DNA of 64,000 nt from Prochlorococcus sp. AG-402-L09 (GCA_003216715.1 QCIK01000002.1:1-64000); one strand, 5' to 3'; counted from the first letter of the stretch, positions 39,760 to 47,300 are shown. Notes: a model not told the origin generated them from the sequence alone. Program-made: numbers and translations.

Positions 39760-40104
39760 CTACCTTAAATCGATTAAGTATTTTGAATATGCATCACCAT
39801 TTAATATGCAAAAATCGAATAAAAATATCTTAAAGTTTTCTGGGTATTGCTTCCAGGTCAGACTTTTTAACTTTTTAAGCTCCTTTTCACTAAGTTTTTT
39901 CATATTCGCGTATACGTAAAAACCGTCGTCTAAGTCTTTAGGAATATTTTCATTCACCGAGCTTGTTGATTCGTTTGAATCAGTGAAAAATGCTTCCTTA
40001 GACGAATCGAAAAACTCAATTTTTTGATGATCAGTTCTACATCCTCTAGCCATTTCTCCGAAAATGCTTATTTGGTCTTGTTTACTTGTTTGTTCTCTCG
40101 ACAT
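39760..40104 (-). CDS. Hypothetical protein next to repeat copy 2 (114 aa)
   Basis: I start at MSREQTSKQDQISIFGEMA (40104); the longer frame from 40137 runs into the repeat. The C-terminal half YVYANMKKLSEKELKKLKS and YPENFKIFLFDFCILNGDA looks like a small folded domain; the middle is Ser-rich. The left end of the repeat lies 29 bp upstream, so its promoter is probably within or beside the repeat. Confidence 0.6.
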   Translation of the reverse strand: MSREQTSKQDQISIFGEMARGCRTDHQKIEFFDSSKEAFFTDSNESTSSVNENIPKDLDDGFYVYANMKKLSEKELKKLKSLTWKQYPENFKIFLFDFCILNGDAYSKYLIDLR

Positions 40105-40132
40105 ATTGATGGTTTGAGGTAAAAGTCCATAT

Positions 40133-40786
40133 CCCAAACTTACTATTTTTGATCAGGTTAAGTGGAAATGCAATGGGCATTAAGGCTGATTGCGTTGAGG
40201 TGCGAATAGAGCAAAGATACGTTTGTTGAGTTAAGAGGCACCATTGATGGTCGACACTCCACCTGAGTATTTAAGAGAAGCGAACTGAATTCTGGTTCCT
40301 GCTCCAACATTCTCAATGAATAAGTGGGCTATTCGTCTGATGCGACAAGGATCAATGATTTAGGTGCGTCAATTCAGTCGAAACTCCTCTGCATCGTTTA
40401 GGTGCCCTAACGGAGTAAAAAAGCCTTTCTACTAGACACTTGGCCCCAGGCCACCAATATCCAGAAGCTTCCAAAGAATCGGTAAAGAAAAAGGGCCCCC
40501 TAGGGCCCTTTTTAAATGTCTAATTAAAAGAGGTTTATTTTTTCTACGGTTTCCCTACCTAAGACGTACGGTCCTACAGAACTATTGAAGAAAAGGAAAT
40601 TTTAGGATAGATGTACGTCAGGCAATTAATTGAATTGGTCATCAATTAATTGGCTTCTGGGGGGGAGCACTGACGTTTTTTATTCAAAGGAACAACCTTC
40701 TAAAGCTCAGTATAAAAAGAAGGTTGTCCTGAGAAGTTCAAAAAATATAAGAACAAACCACTGTCAGCCGTGTAGGAATAATTACT
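40133..40786. repeat. 654-bp perfect direct repeat, copy 2
   Basis: Identical to 29244-29897 in the same orientation. Its left boundary is at CCCAAACTTACT and its right boundary at AATAATTACT; the flanks then differ at once. It contains the same hairpins and bidirectional terminator (40488-40514). Recombination between the copies would release the 10,889 bp between them as a circle. Confidence 0.95.
40488..40514. terminator. Bidirectional terminator inside repeat copy 2
   Basis: Same GGGCCC...GGGCCC hairpin with A- and T-runs as at 29599-29625. Confidence 0.85.
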
Positions 40787-40976
40787 TAACATCTATTCAT
40801 CATTGATATTATTAATTTGTTTGTGTAATTGATTAGTAATATTTATGTAGTCAATCTTTTGTATTTATAAATTTTTTATTGAAGTATACCGAAAGGCAAT
40901 TAACCCTATCGGTCTTTACGGTCTCTGAGGCTGATTGGGAGTGGTTAAATTTACACCTGATTTATTTTTATTTTCG

Positions 40977-41117
40977 ATGTCTAAAGAAACCTACCAAGAA
41001 ATTAAAAGAATCAGTGGTGAAGAATTAAAAGAGTTGCTATCCAATTTAGATAATGTTTTTGATTTAGGTACTGGTACCTTGTTGGGTGATAGTTATTTGG
41101 CTTCAAAAGATTATTAA
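40977..41117 (+). CDS. Small acidic protein (46 aa)
   Basis: It starts MSKETYQEIKRISGEELKE, continues as a helix (LLSNLDNVFDLGTGTLLGD) and ends LASKDY. The longer frame from 40935 adds hydrophobic residues without a ribosome site, so the ATG at 40977 is preferred. Unknown. Confidence 0.5.
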   Translation: MSKETYQEIKRISGEELKELLSNLDNVFDLGTGTLLGDSYLASKDY

Positions 41118-41195
41118 GTTACTGTTTATTGTTTTTGTGCTGTTTAATTTGTCATTTGATTTTTTTCCTCTAAATTTGAACAAATCCAGTTTCAA

Positions 41196-41348
41196 ATGAA
41201 TCATTTTTTGGCAACCTATATAGATTTTGTTCAAAGCGTTGGCTTTATATTTCTAACGACCTTGGCATTTTTTATCACAAGAAAACTATTTATAGACAAT
41301 AAAAAAGATAATTACATTGAAGCTGTGAAAATAAAAGTTGACGAATGA
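41196..41348 (+). CDS. Small membrane protein (50 aa)
   Basis: One helix at about 14-29 (SVGFIFLTTLAFFITRK) with a polar N-terminus and a charged tail (DNKKDNYIEAVKIKVDE). It lies 33 bp upstream of the gene at 41382. Not recognised. Confidence 0.5.
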   Translation: MNHFLATYIDFVQSVGFIFLTTLAFFITRKLFIDNKKDNYIEAVKIKVDE

Positions 41349-41381
41349 ATTATTTGCTAGAACTTAAAAAAAAATAGAAAA

Positions 41382-41552
41382 ATGCCAAAAGCTTTTGAGG
41401 AGTTTAAATTCTCTGAAGATCAAAAAACAGGAGCAGTGTCAGTATTTTGGGAGAACGTTCATCTTGCAGCTAAGGCCTTAAAGGAAGACACTAATTGCCC
41501 CAACGAGATTATTGCTAGTGGTTTAAGAGCTGTTGCGGCTGAATGGGATTGA
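41382..41552 (+). CDS. TxCPN-motif small helical protein, paralog 1 (56 aa)
   Basis: Contains VHLAAKALKEDTNCPNEII then ASGLRAVAAEWD. Genes at 49055-49234 and 60183-60362 share the order helix, L-K/Q-x-x-T-x-C-x-N, helix. The single conserved Cys in the turn between two helices is the family mark. Unknown function. Confidence 0.6.
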   Translation: MPKAFEEFKFSEDQKTGAVSVFWENVHLAAKALKEDTNCPNEIIASGLRAVAAEWD

Positions 41553-41589
41553 TTCTGAGGTTAGCTAAATTATTAGAAGTCATTAACAT

Positions 41590-41727
41590 CTAATTTTGTT
41601 TGGGCTCGTCTTTTGATTCTAGATTCTGTTTTTTTTTCTCTTCTTCTTCCTTAAATTGCTTCATGGCTTTACTGCCTATAGCATCTTCGATTAGTTCAAA
41701 AAACCATGTTTTAATAGGGTTAGCCAT
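41590..41727 (-). CDS. Small charged protein (45 aa)
   Basis: MANPIKTWFFELIEDAIGS leads into KQFKEEEEKKKQNLESKDE, a charged helix. It starts 2 bp after the stop of the Hli-like gene at 41730 and is probably co-transcribed with it. The first 16 residues could be an amphipathic membrane-binding helix. Confidence 0.55.
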   Translation of the reverse strand: MANPIKTWFFELIEDAIGSKAMKQFKEEEEKKKQNLESKDEPKQN

Positions 41728-41729
41728 TC

Positions 41730-41831
41730 CTAACGAATTAGATAGTTTGTGAATAACCAGATAGCAACGATAAACATAGCTGCTCTTCCGTGAATAACTT
41801 CTGATCTGCTTAGACGAGCAAAGATAGTCAT
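41730..41831 (-). CDS. Hli-like single-helix protein (33 aa)
   Basis: MTIFARLSRSEVIHGRAAM is followed by FIVAIWLFTNYLIR. The core E-x-x-H-G-R-x-A-M matches the chlorophyll-binding motif E-x-x-N-G-R-x-A-M of Hli and LHC proteins with Asn replaced by His, followed by one membrane helix. It lacks the TGQIIPG end. If real it is among the shortest Hli-type proteins, about one helix only. Confidence 0.6.
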   Translation of the reverse strand: MTIFARLSRSEVIHGRAAMFIVAIWLFTNYLIR

Positions 41832-41940
41832 TGATTACCGTATTGCTATCCCTTTATATCAGTGCTTCTCTGAGTATGCATGGGTAATTGTTGGGATCTT
41901 TCTTTTGTTTTAGGATTTAAACTTTTGCTTAATGCTTTTG

Positions 41941-42234
41941 CTATGAGCCTCTTACGCTCTGCACTTTTTCTTTAAATGATTGTTTTTTATCTGTACGAGT
42001 ATTTACTTTTAATGTCGTGTAAATACGTGGAGCACCATTGCTATGAACTGCCTCATGACATTTCTTTATGCATTCAAAAACTTGATCCCACTCACCTTCA
42101 ATTGCAGTTCCATTTGGACCCAGTTCATACTCGAGCTTATGTTCCTCAATAATTGATAAGCACGCATTTATGTATGGAGATAATGAGATACCTACCCCTA
42201 TTGGTACTAAACAAAGATCTATGCTTACCCACAT
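41941..42234 (-). CDS. Thiamine-binding protein, MTH1187/YkoF family (97 aa)
   Basis: The sequence MWVSIDLCLVPIGVGISLS, then LEYELGPNGTAIEGEWDQV and FECIKKCHEAVHSNGAPRI, fits the small ferredoxin-like MTH1187 family (UPF0045), in which the GPNGTxIEG-type loop and the C-terminal KxxTRxD strand are conserved. Members bind thiamine or hydroxymethylpyrimidine. It stands alone. Confidence 0.75.
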   Translation of the reverse strand: MWVSIDLCLVPIGVGISLSPYINACLSIIEEHKLEYELGPNGTAIEGEWDQVFECIKKCHEAVHSNGAPRIYTTLKVNTRTDKKQSFKEKVQSVRGS

Positions 42235-42412
42235 ATCAACTTAAGATTGAAAATATTTTAAATTCTAGCTAGTATTTTTTATACTTAAAGTCTTTTTAAC
42301 CAATAACTTTGGACCAAAAAATTAAGGTAGGTCGGTTATTACTAATGTTTTTACGCAGTTATTCATCTCGTCTCTTTTGTGATTTTATTACGTTATAAAA
42401 AAAACTTAATTC

Positions 42413-42499
42413 ATGGATAACAATCAACTTCAGGTTCTACCATTTTTCATTATTACCTTTGCTCTATTGATAAGTGGTTTTACCGTTATCTTTACTTGA
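42413..42499 (+). CDS. Micro membrane protein (28 aa)
   Basis: MDNNQLQVLPFFIITFALL, then ISGFTVIFT: a single helix with a polar start, like the smallest photosystem or cytochrome subunits in layout. I cannot match it to one. The coding case is modest. Confidence 0.45.
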   Translation: MDNNQLQVLPFFIITFALLISGFTVIFT

Positions 42500-42557
42500 G
42501 TGGTTCTATCTAATATTCCTGTTAGATTATGAAGGCAAATGAAATCAATATTTTTTA

Positions 42558-42698
42558 ATGAATTTTTCTACGATTGCAATCATTACGATTATAACTACTT
42601 TATGTTTCTATATAATTTTTTTAGTGCTTGGGGTTGGAGGTATTGCCAAAAACCGCAAAGCGCAAGGTCTTGATCAAAGTAAAGAAAATGATGAATAA
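42558..42698 (+). CDS. Small membrane protein (46 aa)
   Basis: MNFSTIAIITIITTLCFYI runs into a long hydrophobic helix (about 5-30) and a polar tail (KNRKAQGLDQSKENDE). One span. Not recognised. Confidence 0.5.
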   Translation: MNFSTIAIITIITTLCFYIIFLVLGVGGIAKNRKAQGLDQSKENDE

Positions 42699-42748
42699 TC
42701 GATTTGGAAATAATTGAAGTAGCATTTAACAATTTTAGATCAATCTTA

Positions 42749-43186
42749 TTAACCTCTTCCTTTTTGACAAGTACCTATCAAGGTTCTATTCCTTTGAGGG
42801 GATTCAACTGAGTAGGTACCATATTTTTCATTTATTTTATATACATTTTTAACGCTCTTTCTATTATCTCTGTGCGTAATTGTGTACGAATTACGTCTAA
42901 TCAAAGTCCTTCCCTCTTTTTTTATTCCTTTTTCATCAATAGTAGATATTAATCCATCTAGATTAATTGTTAGATAGCTCGTTTTCCAATCTGGTTTGAT
43001 TAGAGCACCTCTATTTATTTCATATTTACCAACACATTTTAGAAATATTTCTTCCGATCTAGTTTGTTGCAATGGTATTAAGAGTAATCCTGATAGCAAT
43101 ACCAAAATGAAATGAAATCTGTGCGGTTGTTTAGATTTAAAGAAGTTGTTTATATAAGGATTTAGAATTTTAAAATTTTTATTCAT
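42749..43186 (-). CDS. Exported hypothetical protein (145 aa)
   Basis: A long N-terminal region with a hydrophobic segment at about 25-38 (FILVLLSGLLLIPL) could be a signal peptide with an extended n-region. The mature part begins near SEEIFLKCVGKYEINRG and has two Cys (one at the start, one in GTCQKGRG at the end). Beta-rich, likely periplasmic. I recall no named family. Confidence 0.6.
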   Translation of the reverse strand: MNKNFKILNPYINNFFKSKQPHRFHFILVLLSGLLLIPLQQTRSEEIFLKCVGKYEINRGALIKPDWKTSYLTINLDGLISTIDEKGIKKEGRTLIRRNSYTITHRDNRKSVKNVYKINEKYGTYSVESPQRNRTLIGTCQKGRG

Positions 43187-43297
43187 ATTTTTTTTTTAAT
43201 TTTGCTTTTTAAGATTTTAATCTAAATCCCCATTTTGTATTTGTTTGTTTGGTTACTCAAAAATATTATTTATTGAAAAATCGTCAGTGAAGATAAC

Positions 43298-43444
43298 TTA
43301 ATCCTTCTTTCCTCTTAAAATCATTGTTAGTGGCAAACCGACTGTAAAAAGTATTCCTATGGTTAGGATGGTCAATCCCGTTGGGGAGAGAATGTCTACT
43401 CCCCCCATGACTTGTGATGCTTTTTGCGTTGTAGAAAAAATCAT
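43298..43444 (-). CDS. Small membrane protein (48 aa)
   Basis: MIFSTTQKASQVMGGVDIL, then SPTGLTILTIGILFTVGLP and a basic end (RGKKD). Its ATG overlaps by one base the stop of the LigA-like gene (TAATGA), so translation of the two is probably coupled. Confidence 0.55.
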   Translation of the reverse strand: MIFSTTQKASQVMGGVDILSPTGLTILTIGILFTVGLPLTMILRGKKD

Positions 43445-44130
43445 TAATTTATGGCGTATGCCCAGTTTATTGATAGATTATTTTCTTCAAGATACTTTTG
43501 CAATCTTCTTGAATTGATTTTCAATACTAGTCCACTTGTTGGATAGCTTTTAAATAACTTACCCTCTCTCCAACATTGAAGATAGATTTCGATATCTGAA
43601 ATGAAGTTTGTAAATTGAGTTTGAGGAATTTCAAAATTTAGATGTTTTAACTCTTGAAGTGATTGAAAATGGTTAATATTGCAATGACATATTTGAAAAG
43701 CGCAGAATTTTAGTCTTTTAGAATGTGATTTAAAATTTTGAATTTCTATAAAATCAGTTCGATTATTTTTAGTTGATGTTGTTTTATAGTCGTATAGAAC
43801 GCCTTTTATTTCTATTCTGTTTTTAATCGGTATGCTTTTAGGAATATTTTTTAGAGACCTTATACTTTCCGTAATGTCTTGACTATTTTTATTTATGGCC
43901 TTGTTTAACTCGCCATTGATATATTGAATGCCAATGATTGATCCAATAATTTTTGGTTCTAAAATTATTCTTGTATTCGGGAGAAATGTCTCCAACCATT
44001 CACGAAAGTTTCCTTGCCCTAATGATAAGAAGGCTTTTTTTCCAGATTTGCAATAGAAGATAGAATTTTCTGGAGAAATTCTATCAAGATTCCTTACAAG
44101 ATGATTTGATACCTCAATCTCTTCTCTCAT
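43444..44130 (-). CDS. LigA adenylation-domain-like protein, degenerate (228 aa)
   Basis: The middle and end follow the nucleotidyltransferase domain of NAD-dependent DNA ligase. LEPKIIGSIIGIQYINGEL (with Lys60) corresponds to the KxDG region followed by the strand SLRYxxG; SIRSLKNIPKSIP to NIRTIxxIP; IEIKGVLY to the RGEV strand; and YPTSGLVLKINS to DGVVxK (Lys204). The KxDG Asp is Ile62, and zinc-finger, HhH and BRCT domains are absent. It has a paralog at 48314-48916. It may be an inactive or altered AMP-transferring enzyme or a nick-binding protein. A complete ligA would be needed elsewhere. Confidence 0.65.
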   Translation of the reverse strand: MREEIEVSNHLVRNLDRISPENSIFYCKSGKKAFLSLGQGNFREWLETFLPNTRIILEPKIIGSIIGIQYINGELNKAINKNSQDITESIRSLKNIPKSIPIKNRIEIKGVLYDYKTTSTKNNRTDFIEIQNFKSHSKRLKFCAFQICHCNINHFQSLQELKHLNFEIPQTQFTNFISDIEIYLQCWREGKLFKSYPTSGLVLKINSRRLQKYLEENNLSINWAYAIN

Positions 44131-44219
44131 CTTTCAGTCCTACATTCATTTAAATTAGTTTGCTTTTTGTAATGGTAGGCGTATTTAATATAGAAAATTT
44201 GTTTTTTGTAAGATCAGAA

Positions 44220-44495
44220 ATGAGCCGATATTATTGCCCTTTCTGCTCTTCTCGTTATCAATTTTATAAGACTACAAGTGATGGTGTTTTGATTTGTGGT
44301 CTCTGCGGTGATCCATTAGTTAAAAAGCCTCTATTAATTTCAAGACGAATTATTGGAGCAGTTGCAGCATGCGCATTTCTAGCTCCCTTACTAATAATGA
44401 TTATTTTTGTTATTAACGACTTCTCTAAGGAAAAACCTCCAAAAAATTCTGATTCATTAGTCCTATTAACTATTGATAAATCATGGATAATATAA
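44220..44495 (+). CDS. Zinc-ribbon membrane protein (91 aa)
   Basis: I start at MSRYYCPFCSSRYQFYKTT (44220). Two CxxC pairs (CPFC and CGLC) form a zinc ribbon in residues 5-30, followed by a membrane helix at about 46-66. The upstream open frame from 44160 is less likely. The 3' end overlaps the next gene by 13 bases, suggesting an operon. Confidence 0.65.
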   Translation: MSRYYCPFCSSRYQFYKTTSDGVLICGLCGDPLVKKPLLISRRIIGAVAACAFLAPLLIMIIFVINDFSKEKPPKNSDSLVLLTIDKSWII

Positions 44496-45115
44496 ATCCC
44501 GACCATCGCCTAAATTTTCCGGCTACGACAAGGAATCGTGATTCCATCGCCGCAGTTTTAAGCAATTATATTACTCCTAATATCTTGCTTTTAGAAATAG
44601 CTAGTGGTAGTGGTGAACACGGAGTCTTCTTTCAAAAAAAATTCCCGTCAATTACCTGGCAAACTAGTGATCCTGAATTAGTACATAGAAAAAGTATTAA
44701 TTCATGGATTAGGCATGAGGGGCTGTATTCAAAAATGCCTGAACCTCTTGATCTTGATGTAGAAATGCGTCCTTGGTCAATTACCAATCAACTTGGGTCT
44801 TTAATTAAAGGAATTGTGTGCATAAATATGATTCATATATCACCATGGAGTTGTACAAGATCTTTGTTTGAAGAATCAAAGAAATATCTTGATCAAAGTA
44901 ATTTTTTGATGCTTTATGGACCTTTCTTGAGAAAAGAGAAACAAACTTCAGAAAGTAATTTGAATTTTGATCAATCCTTAAAAATACAAAACCCACTATG
45001 GGGGCTTCGCAACTTAGAAAACGTTAACGATATTGCATTTGAAAATGGATTTAAACTAGATAACGTAATCGATATGCCAGCCAATAATCTCTCGGTTATC
45101 TATCGCTTAAAGTAA
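44483..45115 (+). CDS. DUF938 family methyltransferase-like protein
   Basis: A 210-residue protein with NFPATTRNRDSIAAVLSNY and LLEIASGSGEHGVFFQKKF (about 36-54), the latter being motif I of the SAM-binding Rossmann fold, and CINMIHISPWSCTRSLFEE, all typical of DUF938. The family is predicted to methylate an unknown substrate. Translation may be coupled to the zinc-ribbon gene through the 13-bp overlap. Confidence 0.8.
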   Translation: MDNINPDHRLNFPATTRNRDSIAAVLSNYITPNILLLEIASGSGEHGVFFQKKFPSITWQTSDPELVHRKSINSWIRHEGLYSKMPEPLDLDVEMRPWSITNQLGSLIKGIVCINMIHISPWSCTRSLFEESKKYLDQSNFLMLYGPFLRKEKQTSESNLNFDQSLKIQNPLWGLRNLENVNDIAFENGFKLDNVIDMPANNLSVIYRLK

Positions 45116-45202
45116 AATTTTAAACAATTTTTTTCTTTATACTAAGAATTCCAGAAATTCGGTAGATGCGATAGGAGAATAGTTCAATTACGCTTTTTTC
45201 TT

Positions 45203-45475
45203 GTGGAGTTTTCTGGCCCAGATGCAATTAATAACGCTATACAAGCTGGATTAGATCTAGATGGAAGTCCTATTCCATCAGAAATGCTAACCCTCTACAA
45301 GGATGTGATGGATAAAGAAAATGCTCGTAAAAGAAGTGGAGTTAAGAAATCAATGCGAAACCGTATTGTTAAAACTGGATCTAAACATTATGACCAAGAC
45401 ACTCTAAATACACGATTAATCAAAGCTGGTTGGGATGGATTAAAAGCTAAAGAAATTGACTTTTTTTATAACTGA
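45203..45475 (+). CDS. Conserved small basic protein (90 aa)
   Basis: MEFSGPDAINNAIQAGLDL, then PIPSEMLTLYKDVMDKENA, a Lys/Arg-rich middle (RKRSGVKKSMRNRIVKTGS) and an end rich in Asp and Tyr. The basic region could touch RNA or DNA. A 14-bp palindrome with a T-run follows 36 bp after the stop. Not recognised. Confidence 0.6.
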   Translation: MEFSGPDAINNAIQAGLDLDGSPIPSEMLTLYKDVMDKENARKRSGVKKSMRNRIVKTGSKHYDQDTLNTRLIKAGWDGLKAKEIDFFYN

Positions 45476-45511
45476 GTTCTCATAATAGAAAACGACCCTA
45501 ATATATTAAAT

Positions 45512-45525
45512 TGACACTAGTGTCA
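45512..45525. promoter_or_regulatory. 14-bp perfect palindrome upstream of the hli cluster
   Basis: TGACACTAGTGTCA is followed by CACTTTTTTT. It can fold as a short stem with loop CTAG and a T-run, so it may terminate the gene at 45203-45475. Alternatively it is an operator for the hli cluster that starts 206 bp further on. Confidence 0.5.
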
Positions 45526-45731
45526 CACTTTTTTTATTAATTTATATCTCTTGTGGACAATATTGTTATGACTTGATTTTTTACTAATGTAGCCAAATTG
45601 ACTGTATTTACTATATTTTTTGTATCCGTTGCTCCTGAATTCCACATTCATGAGGCAAGCCGTACTTACAGGCATTTACATAGGTTAATAATTGGTTTAC
45701 ATTTATTCACATAAATATCTCGGTTTTCATC

Positions 45732-45839
45732 ATGACTCCAGAAGCAGAAAAGTTTAACGGTTGGGCAGCAATGCTCGGTTTCGTTGCAGCCTTCGGTGCA
45801 TACGCAACAACAGGTCAAATCATTCCTGGAATTTTCTAA
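45732..45839 (+). CDS. hli: High-light-inducible protein, cluster gene 1 (35 aa)
   Basis: MTPEAEKFNGWAAMLGFVA is followed by TTGQIIPGIF. It is nearly identical to the gene at 36016-36123, also at DNA level, so the two arose by recent duplication or transfer. The Arg of the chlorophyll motif is Trp. First of five consecutive hli genes. Confidence 0.85.
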   Translation: MTPEAEKFNGWAAMLGFVAAFGAYATTGQIIPGIF

Positions 45840-45859
45840 ACCAATAACTACCAATAACA

Positions 45860-45979
45860 ATGCAACCATCTAACAAAACAATCCTAGAAAGAAGCATCGG
45901 CAGACCAGCCATGATGGCTTTCGTTCTACTAACAGGTATCTACCTAACAACCGGCCAACTTATCCCAGGTGTCGTTTAA
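45860..45979 (+). CDS. hli: High-light-inducible protein, cluster gene 2 (39 aa)
   Basis: The motif reads LERSIGRPAMMAFVLL, keeping Glu, Gly-Arg and Ala-Met but losing the Asn, and the end is TTGQLIPGVV. It starts 20 bp after gene 1 and its stop overlaps the start of gene 3 (TAATG). Confidence 0.8.
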   Translation: MQPSNKTILERSIGRPAMMAFVLLTGIYLTTGQLIPGVV

Positions 45980-46125
45980 TGAAAAACCAAACAACTGAAA
46001 CTCCAAGAGTAGAAGAAGGCAAAGTGATTGCTGAAAGACTCAATGGCTACGCAGCATTTGTTGGATGCTGGGCACTAATAGGTGCATATCTCACAACAGG
46101 TCAAATCATTCCAGGTGTTGTCTAA
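45979..46125 (+). CDS. hli: High-light-inducible protein, cluster gene 3 (48 aa)
   Basis: A polar N-terminus (MKNQTTETPRVEEGKVIAE) precedes RLNGYAAFVGCWALIGA and TTGQIIPGVV. In the motif Arg is Tyr and Met is Phe, which should change pigment binding. Start and stop overlap the neighbours by TAATG. Confidence 0.85.
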   Translation: MKNQTTETPRVEEGKVIAERLNGYAAFVGCWALIGAYLTTGQIIPGVV

Positions 46126-46271
46126 TGACTACTCAGAACAACAACAGTAGAAACATTGATCCTGAAAAGGTAACTGCAGAAAGACTTAACGGGTATGCAG
46201 CATTGTTTGGATGCATCGCTCTAGTTGGTGCATATGCTACAACAGGTCAAATCATTCCAGGATTTGTTTAA
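46125..46271 (+). CDS. hli: High-light-inducible protein, cluster gene 4 (48 aa)
   Basis: MTTQNNNSRNIDPEKVTAE then RLNGYAALFGCIALVGA and TTGQIIPGFV. It is a close paralog of gene 3 and shares its unusual N-G-Y-A-A motif. Coupled on both sides by TAATG overlaps. Confidence 0.85.
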   Translation: MTTQNNNSRNIDPEKVTAERLNGYAALFGCIALVGAYATTGQIIPGFV

Positions 46272-46390
46272 TGGAAAACAACTACTGGAAGACAGCTGAA
46301 TTAATGAATGGTCGTCTTGCGATGATGGGCCTTCTCGCAGCTGTCGTTAATTATGGATTCACAGGCTGGATTATTCCAGGTTTTATTTAA
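46271..46390 (+). CDS. hli: High-light-inducible protein, cluster gene 5 (39 aa)
   Basis: MENNYWKTAELMNGRLAMM has the complete motif E-x-x-N-G-R-x-A-M, the only canonical one of the five. The end is GWIIPGFI, differing from the TTGQIIPG signature. Overlaps gene 4 by one base. Confidence 0.85.
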   Translation: MENNYWKTAELMNGRLAMMGLLAAVVNYGFTGWIIPGFI

Positions 46391-46408
46391 ACTTACTTTA
46401 TTATTAAA

Positions 46409-46519
46409 ATGTCTTTAAGTTATTGGGTTCGTGCAGAAGTAGACGATCTACTTAATGAAGATACTTTCTTCGATTGCTCAGATTATTCATGTCTTTTAGA
46501 AGATACTGATTGGGCATAA
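46409..46519 (+). CDS. Small acidic protein (36 aa)
   Basis: MSLSYWVRAEVDDLLNEDT then FDCSDYSCLLEDTDWA, very acidic with two Cys. It begins 18 bp after the last hli gene and is probably part of the same transcript. Not recognised. Confidence 0.5.
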   Translation: MSLSYWVRAEVDDLLNEDTFFDCSDYSCLLEDTDWA

Positions 46520-46538
46520 CTATTGTTAATATCTGATA

Positions 46539-46661
46539 ATGGAGACACATTTGGTTCGTTGTCAGTTATGCAAAAAAAATTCAGCTCAATCATGGTGGAG
46601 AATAAAAGGTTTGATCATGTGCAAGCAATGTTTTGAGAAACTCCAGCAAAAAAAGTCTTGA
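46539..46661 (+). CDS. Mini zinc-ribbon protein (40 aa)
   Basis: METHLVRCQLCKKNSAQSW then WRIKGLIMCKQCFEKLQQK. Two CxxC pairs 19 residues apart make a single zinc ribbon. It lies 19 bp after the preceding gene in the tail of the hli transcript. Could bind nucleic acid or protein. Confidence 0.6.
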   Translation: METHLVRCQLCKKNSAQSWWRIKGLIMCKQCFEKLQQKKS

Positions 46662-47099
46662 GGTTTTTATTTCATATTTTATAGCGTTTAAATATCACAA
46701 TAAACAATTATGTTTTTCCCTACAAAACTTATTCGTCTAATCATGCTTTGTTTTTAATCTAATACGATCCAAATTTTAAGTGGAAGCTTTCTCATAAAAG
46801 ATAATTTTCAATGATTCTCGAAAAACATCACCTTCCAGTGGTTTTGAATTTGATTTAAGTTTGAGTATCGTTTTTATTCAGCTATTCTTTATATGGTGTG
46901 CGTGACAAATATTTTATAATTTCTTTTACCTTTTTTAGGGTTCTTGTTTTGCCATATCACGATTCTGCTCTTGCAGTCTATGTCTAAACCACTAGTTGTT
47001 TCTAAGACTGATCTTATTGAAGAAATACGGTTCTAGAATATTGGTAATTTTTAAACTAAATAGGCTTACTGTTATTAAGCTTTAAAAGTTTTAAATCTA
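46662..47099. other. Intergenic region, nothing recognised
   Basis: About 440 AT-rich bases with only very short frames (such as MSKPLVVSKTDLIEEIRF near 46980). I see no clear hairpin or repeat. Confidence 0.5.
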
Positions 47100-47300
47100 T
47101 TAAATATCAAACCATACAAAATTACTAAGGTTGACTTCCATTGTTAGCAGCTTAATAGCATTTTCTAATTCTTCTTCGGTTTGAAATCCTAATACTTCGG
47201 CTGGTTCTAGACCTAGAGAACTGAAGTCTGGTTCTATTCCGAATGCCTCTATGCATTCTAAACTTCCGACTATGTCTTCTAGTTCCTCTAAATCAGTCAT
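47100..47300 (-). CDS. Small acidic protein (66 aa)
   Basis: MTDLEELEDIVGSLECIEA and then FQTEEELENAIKLLTMEVN, ending LSNFVWFDI. The end recalls the decayed frame at 48021-48140 (NNFVWVDIF). Helical and soluble. Unknown. Confidence 0.6.
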   Translation of the reverse strand: MTDLEELEDIVGSLECIEAFGIEPDFSSLGLEPAEVLGFQTEEELENAIKLLTMEVNLSNFVWFDI

